NCBI GenBank assembly: GCA_022376465.1
Contig: JACDTU010000008.1
Span: 1,426,001-1,490,000 of the forward strand
Reading direction: 5' to 3'
Source of the DNA: Cubamyces lactineus
Taxonomy: Eukaryota > Basidiomycota > Agaricomycetes > Polyporales > Polyporaceae
DNA length: 64,000 bases
Part shown: positions 12,572-22,984 of the stretch, piece by piece
Layout of the letters: each line of letters opens with the position of its first letter
Position numbering within the stretch: position 1 is the first letter of the stretch
The notes under the pieces: model-generated
Seen by the model: the letters and a program-made list of their open reading frames with translations, nothing else
Database searches by the model: none
What the model was told of the DNA's origin: nothing
Position numbers and translations under genes: made by a program

Positions 12572-12774
12572 AGGGATTTCACGCTTTGCCGCGATGAGTT
12601 CTGTCGAACGTCCGTTGAGGTGTGGTAGTACAAGCAGATAAAATCATCACCAGTGAGGCTATCAGAGCTATAGTACACGACGCCACAGCAACAAACTCAG
12701 TGTAGCGTAGCATTTTGCGCAATATGGGATAGTTGTCTAAAGCATTGAAATGGCGATCGACGACTAGATGGGCT

Positions 12775-13501
12775 CTAGAGCGCGGTGTGCCCGCCAGTTG
12801 AGCCAAACCCTCCTGCACCACGCAGTGTCTCATCGAGGTCCTGCCGGAGGGGCGTGAGAAGTGGGTGATACGTAAAGAATGTCAGGCTCATACCTGAACT
12901 TCAACCACGTCTGGCGTCACGATGCGTTCAAGGATGAGCTGTGCAATACGGTCACCTTCGTTGACTGAAAGGGCGTCAGAACTCTTTTAAGTCGCACTGG
13001 AGTTTCTGTTACTCGCCGGTGAAATCCTGGTCAGAGAGGTTGAAGAGGAGGACGTAGACAATGCCTCTGTAGTCGGCGTCAACGACACCAGCTCCGGTGT
13101 CAATCATGAATTTGGACGCTGCATTACTATGTGAGCAATGCAGCTGAGTAGCAAATATAGAGATAAGTGCCACTCACCGAGGCCACTACGCGGCGCGACA
13201 CGTCCGTAGGTACCTGCCGGAACAGCGACAGATATCTGGGTATCAACTAGGGCCTTGCCATGCGCGGGGATAACTTTGGTTTCCGCGCTATTGGAGAATC
13301 AGTATGCACCTGTACACAGCGGGTTGTGAGCACATACCTGTAAAGATCGTAACCGGCGGCGAGAGCGGAGCCACGCGTAGGGATTCTGGCCTTCTCGGAA
13401 TGACGCTTGATGAGGAGGCCGGCGACGGGCGCGACGTCGGACTTGATGTTCTCGGGGGCAGGGGACATTTTGCGTTTTTTGAGCTGAGGAGATTCGGTCA
13501 T
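12775..13501 (-). CDS. DUT1: Deoxyuridine 5'-triphosphate nucleotidohydrolase (dUTPase)
   Basis: Five exons (13338-13501, 13178-13287, 13017-13118, 12894-12964, 12775-12840 in coding order) give 170 residues, normal for the trimeric enzyme. All five dUTPase motifs are visible: [13 protein letters not shown] (1), [12 protein letters not shown] (2), [14 protein letters not shown] (3), [14 protein letters not shown] (4) and the C-terminal [10 protein letters not shown] (5). The enzyme hydrolyses dUTP to dUMP and pyrophosphate, keeping uracil out of DNA and supplying dUMP for thymidylate. The N-terminal KKRK is a possible nuclear signal. Intron 3 starts GCGAGT, a GC-AG intron: a GT donor at that place would break motif 4. 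It is divergent from the Ser/Pro-rich gene. Confidence 0.95.
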
Positions 13502-13572
13502 GGGTGTAGGTGTGAGAAAGAATGGCGAGGCAGAGACGCGACCGAGGTGAATGAAAGACGTATGAGACACGG

Positions 13573-13625
13573 ACGCGTTGCGGAGTCCTAAACCGTGCCA
13601 TCTCCGTCCGCACGCGGTCACGCGT
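13573..13625. promoter_or_regulatory. Two ACGCGT (MluI cell-cycle box-like) sites in the dUTPase / Ser-Pro-rich divergent promoter
   Basis: ACGCGT occurs at 13573-13578 and 13620-13625 in the 246 bases between the start codons 13501 (minus) and 13748 (plus). In yeasts, ACGCGT is bound by MBF and drives G1/S genes, dUTPase among them. The element is palindromic and could serve both genes. The hexamer is not rare in GC-rich DNA, so function is inferred. Confidence 0.45.
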
Positions 13626-13747
13626 ATCTCACGCGCCTCTTGACTCTGCACCATGATCACAGCCATCGTCATGCTTCTCCACCCGTGCTCTCCCTGAAGT
13701 CCGCGTTTCATCGCGCACGACGAAGATATCTTACTGGCGGAACTACC

Positions 13748-15533
13748 ATGCCGTCTTCTGCATCGGGCGGGCAACTGCCATTGACGGTTTTCCTTGCTTC
13801 CCGAGCTACTCAGTCGGGGAATCGGCCTGGAAAAGACAAGGGAGACAAGCCCGGCCGGAAACGCGCAGGCTCCTCGACTCAGGCGGAAAATAGAGAGGCC
13901 CCTCTCAAGAAACGTAAGCAGAAGGAAAACCATGATACGTCCGGGAAGACGAGTATGCGGGTTTCGGAGCTCGAGAAGCACGGCAGCACCTCCCGTGCAG
14001 AGGATAGCTTGACCATGTCCCAGGAGTCTTCTCGAGAACACAAACAGACCGATGTGCCTCCATCTGTGAAATATAGCATACCTACCGATAGTCTTCCAGC
14101 AACACCTGAGGGACAGGGTCGAATGCACCGCCCCCTTCCTACTGTCTCTCTGCCATCACCTCCGCTTACTGCTCCGACTTCTAAACGGCCCAGAAAGATC
14201 TACGAGATACTCACGCCGGACAATGTCAATCTACGCCGTGCTACTTTGTCTTTTGATGGCCCAAGTGGCGAAAACAATGGTAACCTCAGCGTCCGTACAA
14301 GCACCTATCTTTCTAATCTCAAGTTGATATTGTAGAATCCTTGAGCACCGGTGCCACTGCGCAGGTGGTAGGGAACAAGGACGCCATTGTATCGCAACCT
14401 CCTCAAAGGCGGGGCGAGATGTCTATGCCGCCTCCCCCTCCGCCGCTCAGACCATCTTCGACAATCATGCCAGCTCGGACAATACCTCGTTCTCCTCGTT
14501 CTTCGTCTTCAGACAAGTGGGTCCCGTCATCCCAGACACAAGAATTGTCAATATCACCCCCAAAGAAGCGCAGAACCATGGACATGTCCTCGGCTATACC
14601 GCATACACCTGTAGATCAGGAGACTCAAGTCATTCCCAGTTCGCAGAGCAACGAAAGGGAGCTCCAGATGTCAGACGTCTTTCCTCCGACTCGCACTCCG
14701 GGCGCCTACGGAACGCCTGCATCCCCACTGGAAGCGAAAAGCCTGTCTGTATCTCCACTGCTGCCGGGACGTGAAACCAACGCAGATCATCTCGAAACTG
14801 GGTTCAAGGCCGGTTTGCCTTCTCATGAGATAGTGGAGAGCTCTCAGAGTCAGTACGAGCACGAGATCTCGTCCCAGTGGGCAGATGTCATTGGCTCGCG
14901 GAAAGCAGCTCTGTCAGAGTCATGGTATGTTCATTATGACGGAACAATGAATTATAGAGCTGAGTTATCTACAGCGACCCGCGAGAAGGCGACATTGATA
15001 CGATACCTTCCTCTCCTGCTCGTCCGGTTCGTTCGCAGGACTACGACGCGAATGACGAGTATTCACAATCGCAAGATGCATGCTCCCAGTCATCCACATT
15101 CGGATCATCTGATCCCCACACTTCTCCTCTCCGCCCTGTCTCGCCATACACAGACTCAACGAGTTCATACAACCCCACGCCATTCCCTATCACCCCGTCG
15201 CAGGTCCGCCGGTTCGTGAATATGTTCGACGGCCGCGACGAGTCCGGGAACGAATTACCTGACATTGGGGAGGGAGAACGCTCACGCTCAGTCTCACCCT
15301 CGCCCGCGTCTCGACGTACGCCGCGGCATGGGGAGGTTCCTTCCCCTCCTCGGTCACCTATGCTCGAAGCTGGCTCGCTTCGTACAGGAACGCCTGCTAG
15401 GGTCACTAGAAGCACCCGTATGCAAGACATTCTAGACCGTGAAGATTCTGAGCTTAGCTCTGCTTCGCAGGACTATCCGACACCTGTCCGGGGATTCCTT
15501 CGCATATTCGAAGACAGACATCTCTCCTCTTGA
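13748..15533 (+). CDS. Ser/Pro-rich, low-complexity nuclear-type protein of unknown function
   Basis: Three exons (13748-14279, 14336-14924, 14975-15533) encode about 559 residues. No domain is recognised. The N-terminus LPLTVFLASRA is the only hydrophobic patch. It is followed by several basic clusters (KKRKQKE, SPPKKRR), a polyproline run (MPPPPPPLRP), many SP/TP sites, and repeated SQ pairs (SSQTQE, SSQSNE, ESSQSQYE, YSQSQDACSQSS). The C-terminal third has TPSQVRRFVNMFDGRDESG and acidic/basic alternation. The composition suggests a disordered nuclear protein phosphorylated by CDK and SQ-directed kinases. The shared promoter with dUTPase hints at S-phase expression. An upstream ATG at 13595 is in frame but gives a non-conserved-looking His/Arg stretch, so 13748 is preferred. 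Confidence 0.7.
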
Positions 15534-15954
15534 CATTGCTCTTCGCTTTTCTCCACCACGTTACTATCGTCACTGTGTATTGGACTAATCGAGTTGTCGG
15601 TGTATCATATAGATCCTTCCATCTGAGTGAATAATTCGGCGTATGCCGCAATCTCTCTTCTAGTGCTGACATGCGACAACGCGTCCACCGTCAGCCTCCT
15701 GATCGCCGCATCAACGATGTATACGAGGCCCAGGCCTGACTGACATACAGAAGCCCCAAGATGTACAGACCGCATCCGTGGAGGCGAACATGAGGATGTC
15801 ATATGTCAGCCGCACGGGGGCAATGCTCACGTAAAGAACGCCCCTCTGAACCGCACTATACACTTACCCCACATTCGCACGTACGTTCTGCGCGTTCTAC
15901 ACTCTTCTGATCTGGCAAGCTGTTCCCTGTTCTCGACCGAGGCCACACTGCGCA
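15534..15954. other. Intergenic, no gene seen
   Basis: This stretch holds the 3' flank of the Ser/Pro-rich gene and the promoter of the coiled-coil gene. No conserved frame was seen on either strand. Confidence 0.5.
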
Positions 15955-16632
15955 ATGTCCGTGATCGGCGACCGCGAGGCAAAGAAGTTAGAGAAGCTCA
16001 TGGCCAAGGAGGCCAAGGCAGAGGAGAAGAACATCAAACACGCCCTCAAGGACGTGAAGAAGGCGGAAAAGGCGGTGAAGAAGAGCGTGAAGGTACGGCC
16101 ATCAGACTATACCCTCCTCGGACGCATACTTACTAGTGAGATATCACACTTACGGCAGGCCGTCGAGAAAGCGGAGAAACAGAAAGCGAAGGCGATGAAG
16201 CAGGAGCACTCGACTGCGAAGGGACTGATTAAGGCGAAGCATAAGCATGCCGACGTTCTGGAGAAAGAGGCAAAGATCGAGGAGCATCTTACGGTACGCT
16301 TGCGTTTCCTCGCATGCTCTCTTCACCGCAGTAAGCTGACTGCATGGGCTGTTCAACGTGGTTACAGGAGCGGCGCGACAAAGAAGCATCAACCGATCAA
16401 AGTGTGCAGCAGCTACAGGCAGACCTCGAGAACCTGCAAGTGTCCATAACCGGCAACGCGGTGAGCTTGACGGTTGACCTTGTTCGTCTGAACGAAGATC
16501 GTACTAACAGACGAGATCCGCCGGCAACTGTCTCATCAGAAGGAACGCGAATCACGCCTGGCGGATGTGTACGCGCATTGTGGTCAGGGTGAAGGGGTAA
16601 CGCCGACGTCCGCGCAGCTTGCACATCTATGA
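15955..16632 (+). CDS. Small Lys/Glu-rich coiled-coil protein, function unknown
   Basis: Four exons (15955-16092, 16159-16293, 16368-16460, 16516-16632) encode 160 residues. The protein is almost entirely helical: REAKKLEKLMAKEAKAEEK, VEKAEKQKAKAMKQEHSTAK and QSVQQLQADLENLQ have heptad character, and Ala, Lys and Glu dominate. The end (EIRRQLSHQKERE region, then ADVYAHCGQGEG) is less charged. The last acceptor was placed at ACGAG|ATC because the nearer CAG shifts the frame and lies too close to the CTAAC branch sequence. No domain family is recognised. A DNA- or cytoskeleton-associated role is conceivable but unsupported. Confidence 0.65.
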
Positions 16633-17654
16633 GATTGGGTTTAGATCGTCTTGCGTTCTGGACAGCGGGATCTCGTTTCTAGGGCCGGTACAGGTTGATG
16701 CGGACGCTTGCATAGATGGTGATATGATCTTATGTGCCCTCATGAGGCTTGCAGGGTACAGTAGTTAGTTGCTCGTAGCGTGCATAGAGCCTCAACATTT
16801 CTTTACACACCTTTCTCAGTATTGGTCGCCAGGTGACCAGACGTCAAAGATCATCCTGGACGAGACCCCACACCAACACTGATGAGCTGCCTCCTCTTCA
16901 TATCGACGAATGACTGTCTACATCATCAGCGTGCGGCTGGGGTGCGGGAAACTGGTGTTCCGATAAGCACATCAGCCCATGTGTTACTTGCTGAGGCAAA
17001 TCTGAGGTGCAAAATTATATCAGCACGAACACGGGGAATGCGGGCCATAACATAAAGGTACTTGCATCAGGCATCCGCGAGTCCTGTGTAAGCGTTTGAG
17101 TAGGCTGGCAGATCGGTCTGGCACATGTGAGCGGTGACGTTGGCAGGTGATGGTCAAGTTCCACGACAGTCAACAATCGTACAGCGATACTCGAACACTA
17201 CGCATGGCCATACTAGGGATGTTCCGGCCGCATCGGCGCACTACAAGGGGTCGCAAAGTATCATCCTATTGAAAAATTGCGCGCGATGTGTTAGGTAGTC
17301 TGTACGGCAAGACCAAGTGCAGCATCACGTCATAGCATTACCTGAGCATATCGGACAGAGACGAGCACGACGTGGAGAAATTCAAGTGAGTGTGCGTCAC
17401 CTCGGATTCAGCAAGATTGCTACTCCATTGGCACTGCAATGGGTCAGTAAGGGACCGCATTGGCCCAAATTACCGTCTGCCACTGGCGTCAGGGTGAAGG
17501 GCGGTCTCGGCGGAGTACTACAGCAAGTACCACGCTGGCACAGGCTGGCACCAATGAAACTGGTCGAAAGCGCCCAGAAAAGCACAGCCACATGCGGTTG
17601 TTTGGCCTTGTTGCTCGACGCCTTCTTCCTCCATCATTTTGGCTCTCCTGCGCA
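16633..17654. other. Intergenic, no gene seen
   Basis: About 1 kb without a credible exon. The right part is the ESF2 upstream region. Confidence 0.5.
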
Positions 17655-18735
17655 ATGCCGTCCACCGATCCTCGTTTTGCTGCCCTCGCGGACCCAGAGT
17701 TCGCACAAGAGACGAACGGCGGTCCTTCTGGCTCCCATCATCATGACCATGAGAATGACGCACCTTCTGGTCCTGAAGAGGACGACCACTCGGATGCGGA
17801 AGAAGGCAGTCAATCCGGTTCTGGAGGGGGTGAGGATGAGGAACACGAAGAGGACGAAGAGCACAACGAACGAAGGGGCCTAGGCAAAGGGATGGACCCA
17901 AGCGGTTTCGCGGGTCCCTCGGAAAAGATTGTCAAGCCCCTAACACCAGAGGCACTTGCGGCCTTCAAGGCGGCCCAGGAGAAGGCGGGGGTCATCTACA
18001 TATCGAGAATACCCCCGGGTATGCAACCTGCAAAGGTCCGACATCTCATGAGTGCGTATGGAGAGGTTGGAAGGGTATATCTGCAACAAGAAGGTACGTT
18101 ATATGTCCGGATACTCGTCATACATGCACTCAAATGTTCACAGACCCGAAGCGGGCGTATCTTCGACGCAAGTACACATCGACCAAGAAACCACACTTCA
18201 CAGAAGGATGGGTTGAGTTCAAAGATAAACGAGTTGCGCGGTCAGTCGCCGAGATGCTCAATGCGCAACCCATTGGAGGCAAGAAGGGCTCTAGGTGGCG
18301 GGACGACGTGTGGACGATGAAGTACCTACCCAAGTTCAAATGGCACATGCTGACCGAACAAATAGGTAAGCCTCAGCCCGTCCCGAATTGCTTCTTCTGA
18401 CATGCCTTGCTCTTGCAGCCCACGAAGCCGCCGTGCATCAAGCTCAATTGCGCGTGGAGCTTTCTCAATCGCGGAAGGAGCAGCGCGAGTATCTGAAGAA
18501 CGTGGAGCTTGCCCGTGTGCTGGATAAACGCGCTGAACGCAAACGGAAGACACAAGGTACTGAAGAGGGCGCCACGGAGGGTGCACAGGCGGAGTCAAGA
18601 CCATCAAAAGTCCAGAAGCGGGACGAGACTTCGACGAAGCAGACAGTCAAGGAGAAGCGCAAAAAGGCCAAGCCTGTCCAACCTAGGGCGGATGCGGAGG
18701 CACAGCTCGACTCGGTGCTTGGTAGTATATTTTAG
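17655..18735 (+). CDS. ESF2: Pre-rRNA-processing protein ESF2/ABT1 family
   Basis: Three exons (17655-18093, 18144-18365, 18419-18735) encode 325 residues. An acidic, His-rich N-terminus (residues 25-75) precedes an [23 protein letters not shown] (RNP2-like), then [13 protein letters not shown] and [19 protein letters not shown] (RNP1 region). [20 protein letters not shown] is a strong ESF2/ABT1 signature. A basic C-terminal helix follows ([21 protein letters not shown]). In yeast, Esf2 acts with Dbp8 in the small-subunit processome during 18S rRNA maturation in the nucleolus. The start at 17655 gives [16 protein letters not shown]. The next gene downstream on the same strand is ARS2. Confidence 0.9.
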
Positions 18736-19115
18736 ATACGAGATGTTCGATGTGTTTTGTGCTGCACTGGGTCTGGAATGCAATCATGAAGGCATAGTTA
18801 TAGAGAGTTTTAGAGTCGGCTCGATTGTCATCGAGGCAGTCGCACGGATGACAAATGCGCGTCTCACACGAAGCCATTCGAGCGGAGCTCGAAAGCGGGG
18901 CAGGAGGACGCGGAAGCGCTGCTCGTTGTTGGACAGCGCGAACACAGTGAGCTTGCCTCAGCGAGCACTGAGAACCCGGTGCTCGTCGTCGTGTCGCTAT
19001 CTCAAGAGGTCTGTGCTTCCATCATGCTCGACTCCTCTCTTATAACCGCTTTCATGATCAGTCTTCGCTCAACCGCTTCTCTTTTCTCTCTCTCTTCAGC
19101 TTCTATCCTCTGAAC
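18736..19115. other. Intergenic between ESF2 and ARS2
   Basis: These 380 bases carry the ESF2 3' flank and the ARS2 promoter/leader. The leader is C/T-rich (ctcttttctctctctcttcag, 19078-19099). No gene seen. Confidence 0.5.
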
Positions 19116-22100
19116 ATGTCGTCTTGGTCTTCTGCTTATCCTCCTCCCCCGCCTCGCGGGCGGTCGCGTTCTCGTTCTCCTTACCGTGGAGGGTATCCTA
19201 GGTCGTCATACCCCGACGCGCCGTACCCCGCAGACCCGTATAGGGCTGACTGGGAAGCGTATGATAGGGATAGGGCATGGGCCAGTTACGAGCGGGAGAG
19301 AGCCGCATATGATTATGGGAGACGTGGTCGCAGTCGTAGCCCTCCTGGCGACGAAGGTGCGTAGCGTGCCTCTGATTGTTCATAATCGGTGCTGAGTTCT
19401 ACCTCACTGTAGGTGCCCGGAAGCGCCGTCGTTCATTGTCACCCTGGGAGCGAGACCGGTACGAGCCCAGACCCAGATACAGCGATGACTACGGTATGTC
19501 ATTCTATCGCTGTGCTTGCAACAGTTACCCATGGCGCTGTAGATGCCCATTCACGAGGTTACGGATACGACCGCGGACAGTATCCACCACCGCCACCGTA
19601 CGGTTCAAGCCGGCGGGGCCCTCCCGACCCGCATACCTTTGATTACCCAGCGACTCTGAAGCAGTATGCGGAGTGGTTCCGGTACTATCACCCTCAGCAG
19701 GCTATGGAGGAGGATAATGCGGACAAGGCGGCAGAGCAAGAGGCGGGGGATGGTAGCAAGCCTCGCAACGGCATCCGGTCTCGGTGGGAGAAGTATAAGA
19801 AGGAATTTGCTGCACAGCAGGTAGGCGTCACTACGAGGTTTGAGTCGCCATGTCTAACACGTACATTTAGCTCCAACGCATGTTCGACCATCACCGGAAG
19901 TCGCCCTGGTTCGCCGAGAAATATGACCCAGCGCCCGAATTCCAAGCCATGCGCACGCGTGTGAGGAAGATCGGTTGGCGTGGGAGGATGGATGCATTCG
20001 TCCTGGACCTCGAGTCTGGCAAGTTCGACCCGGACTTGAGCGAACCAGCGCCCGAGAGTGCTTCCTCGAAGGAGAATGCCAATGGTGATGCGACCACTAA
20101 CGGCGCTGGCAACGAGACGAATGCAGGTATCACGGAGGAGGCCAAGCCTGCTGCTTCCAATGCAGGCGAGGATGAGATGCAGTTCAATGTGGAACCCGAG
20201 GAAGAGGCGGGAGACAACGATGGGAACCGTGGTACGGACCGGAACAAGCGCCCCCCTGCCAATCGCGGTGAAGAGGTTGCCGTGCCTCCTGAGGGTAATC
20301 AGGTTATGATCCGGACCATCCCCCCTGACATTGGTCGGGCGAAGCTCGAGGAGGTATGTTGTCTGTCATTGCTTAGCCGAAAATCCTACTGAAGTCCGAA
20401 TGCAGTTCATCAGCAAGTTACCGGGTTTCATATACCTTGCACTAGGCGATCCACTTCAAAAGCGAAACTACTACCGTGCTGGCTGGATCAAGTTCAGCGA
20501 TGACGCAGACATGCCCACCATCATGGCGGAGCTGTCGGAGAAGAAGGTAATGCGCCGCCTAGGATTCATGGTATTCATGGTCCAACGAACACTGATATCA
20601 TTCTCGCTGTAGATTGAGGGATTCAAGCTTCACGTCGCTCACATCACCAAGCCGTTCGTGACCCGGGTGCGCTACACGCCAGAAGTTGCAAGTAAGCCCG
20701 ATCGCATGGCCAAAGATCTTGAGAACGCGAAGAAGCTTGCCGCAATCATGGAAGAGGAATATATGAGACTTGTCAGAGCAAAGTTGGACGAGAAGCCTTC
20801 GAATGAAGGCGAACCCTCGAACAACGCGGGTGGCGACAAGCCCGAAGCACCGAACGAAGACACTACCATGCGTGACTCTACCGCTGATTCTGAAGACCCC
20901 GAACCCAGGGAGATGGGCAGCGAGGCAGTTGAAAGGCGTATCGAGAAGGTGTTAGCAGATCTCCAAGAACAGGGTCTTGTTGACACTAGCGACGAAAAGG
21001 CCTTGGAAGCGAAGAGGGTATGTTCTCAGCGTTGCGTGACTGGACTTGGCTGACGACTCTCAACTTCAGACGGTGATAGCGTTGGACTTGTATCTGGCCT
21101 ATCTTCGAGCTGCCTTCAACACATGCTACTACTGCGCAGTTGTTACAGACCATGTAGAGGAATTGCAGCGGAAGTGTGTGAAGCACTTGAGAAAGCCAAT
21201 GTCGAAGATGCTGCTCCAAGAGGTTCAGGCTGAGGCCCAGAAGGCTGAGAAAGACACCAAGGTTGAGGATGGAAATGATACAGCGAAGGAGAAGGAGACG
21301 ACTACCAAGGAGAAGCCAGCCGAGAATCGCGATTGGAAGCGCAATGGTAACAGCCTCTATTCTTTTCGTGTTCACTTAGGCTAACATCTGCCCAGATGAG
21401 CGCTGGCTCGAGTGGCTTGATTCCAAGGTAGCTTTGTTGATAAACCGCGACGGTGTCGATCCGCGTGACTATGGTGGCAAGAGCTATGAGGAGTAAGTGG
21501 CATATGCTCTTGAACGATTGTCGGTACTCAACATCTGCAGGGAGTTGTCTCGAGCGTGTGAGCAATACATCAAGCAAGAGGATGAGGGCAAGTTCCGTTG
21601 CAAGACTTGCCAGAAGCTGTTCAAAGCTACGTCCTTTGTGGAGAAACATATTGCCAACAAGCACTCCGACCTCATCAAGCACCTTGACGAGGTAAGGTTC
21701 TTTTTTATAGTGGCGGCGGCTGTTCTCACATATTTTCGTAGATACCGTACTTCAACAACTTCGCGCTTGATCCTCATCGAATCCAGCCGTTTGCACATCC
21801 TCCTCAGCCTGTTGGCTCGAGCCAGCCTCCTCCGCCTCAGGCGTATGGTTTGCAAGGACCTGCCTATCCCGCCGCCGACTATGCCCGGCCGCCTCCTTAT
21901 CACCCATACCCCGGCTATCCACCTCATCCTGCATATTGGGATCCTTACGCGTATCCCTATGGAGCTTACCCACCTCCACCTCCCCGTCGAGACGAGAGCG
22001 TCCCTGGACGCCGCCTGAGCGACAGAATTAGCGGTATTGCGCCTGGATACGAACAGCCTGTGGAGCCGCCGTCCGTTCCCGCGTCCGCGGGGCTGCCTGC

Positions 22101-22281
22101 CAAGCCCGCGGTCACCCTGGAACCTGGACCTGGAGTACGGCGCGGTCGTGGAGGGCCCGGCGGACCTTCCCCACCTCCCCCTCCAGACGCAAAGGAGGAT
22201 CCCAGGGCGCAGGCGGGCAAGAAGGTCAGCTACGTCGACGTCGACAGGGTGGCCGAGGGCGATGTGGAGTTGACCTACTAG
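19116..22281 (+). CDS. ARS2/SERRATE-type zinc-finger protein (nuclear RNA metabolism)
   Basis: Ten exons (19116-19356, 19413-19493, 19543-19820, 19871-20353, 20406-20546, 20613-21017, 21070-21346, 21396-21492, 21541-21691, 21742-22281) encode about 897 residues. An Arg/Ser/Tyr-rich N-terminus is followed by the conserved SERRATE/ARS2 N-terminal domain (DYPATLKQYAEWFRYYHPQQ, MFDHHRKSPWFAEKYDP). An RRM-like middle (EFISKLPGFIYLALGDPL, NYYRAGWIKFSDD) comes next. A single C2H2 finger has C688, C691, H704 and H709, after the helix DPRDYGGKSYEEELSRACEQ. The C-terminus is Pro/Tyr-rich, ending in RRGRGGPGG and a short acidic tail. ARS2 links the nuclear cap-binding complex to RNA processing or decay; in fission yeast Pir2 does this. 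Function is taken from the family. Confidence 0.93.
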
Positions 22282-22984
22282 TTCTTGGTTGTATGATGCT
22301 ATTATGTATGTTCACTCGCGTTTTCGTATAGGCTTTCAATGTCTCGCGCCCGTCTTCACATGTCCTCGAGCTCGTCGTATAACCATAATGGACAACCCCC
22401 CTTACCCCTTAATAGCGTGCATGCATACCATCTGCTCCCGGCTAAATCTCCGCGCCCACGCTGCTTCGGCGCGTGGGTTAGGCGACGATCTGAGCGTGGC
22501 AGAATGCTTCTGAGCCGGTACAGAGGCTTTTTATGTACGGAGGGTGTACGGCTAGGCCCGCGAAGAGCGTCCCTCAATGTATCAATCAGTTTTCGTTCCT
22601 AATCGCACCCGTATCCTGCACCGTTGGTGGAGACTGCGGGGCTTGCGCTGGCAGGACTGTTGAACTGCCCCACTCGGGATCCAACTTGCGCACAAGGAGC
22701 GAGGACGGTGTTTGGGACTGTTTGTGACGCGCAAAGCCCGCTTTGGAGTGAGCGCGAGCAACGATCACGCCGGGCCTCTCAGTCTGCGCTCTCGCTAGTC
22801 AGGTCTCCGCTTTCTCTGGCCCCCTGCGGCCTCCTCGCCGTCCGCTGTCCACATCTTTGTCCTCGTCGCGTTCTCATCTCTCCTCGAACCGCCCCGCGCT
22901 GCTTGGCTCCGTTCTCACCACCTCTTTCTCTGGTCCTTTTGAGGAGCCTGCTGGACGGTTCCGCCTCCCTCGTGGCCATCCCCC
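22282..22984. other. Intergenic: SSK1 upstream region, pyrimidine-rich
   Basis: A 703-base interval. The part nearest the SSK1 start (about 22770-22980) is C/T-rich, as in many basidiomycete promoters. Overlapping short frames here are not supported as genes. Confidence 0.5.

Noticed and set aside
13595..13747. Upstream ATG extension of the Ser/Pro-rich protein
   Set aside because: It would read through the divergent promoter and its ACGCGT box. The added residues are His/Arg-rich and gene-start-like context is better at 13748.
13502..14128. Upstream extension of the dUTPase frame on the minus strand (a 293-residue ORF)
   Set aside because: Only the part from 13501 downward matches dUTPase exon 1. 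The rest is antisense to the Ser/Pro-rich gene and out of line with the 170-residue family length.
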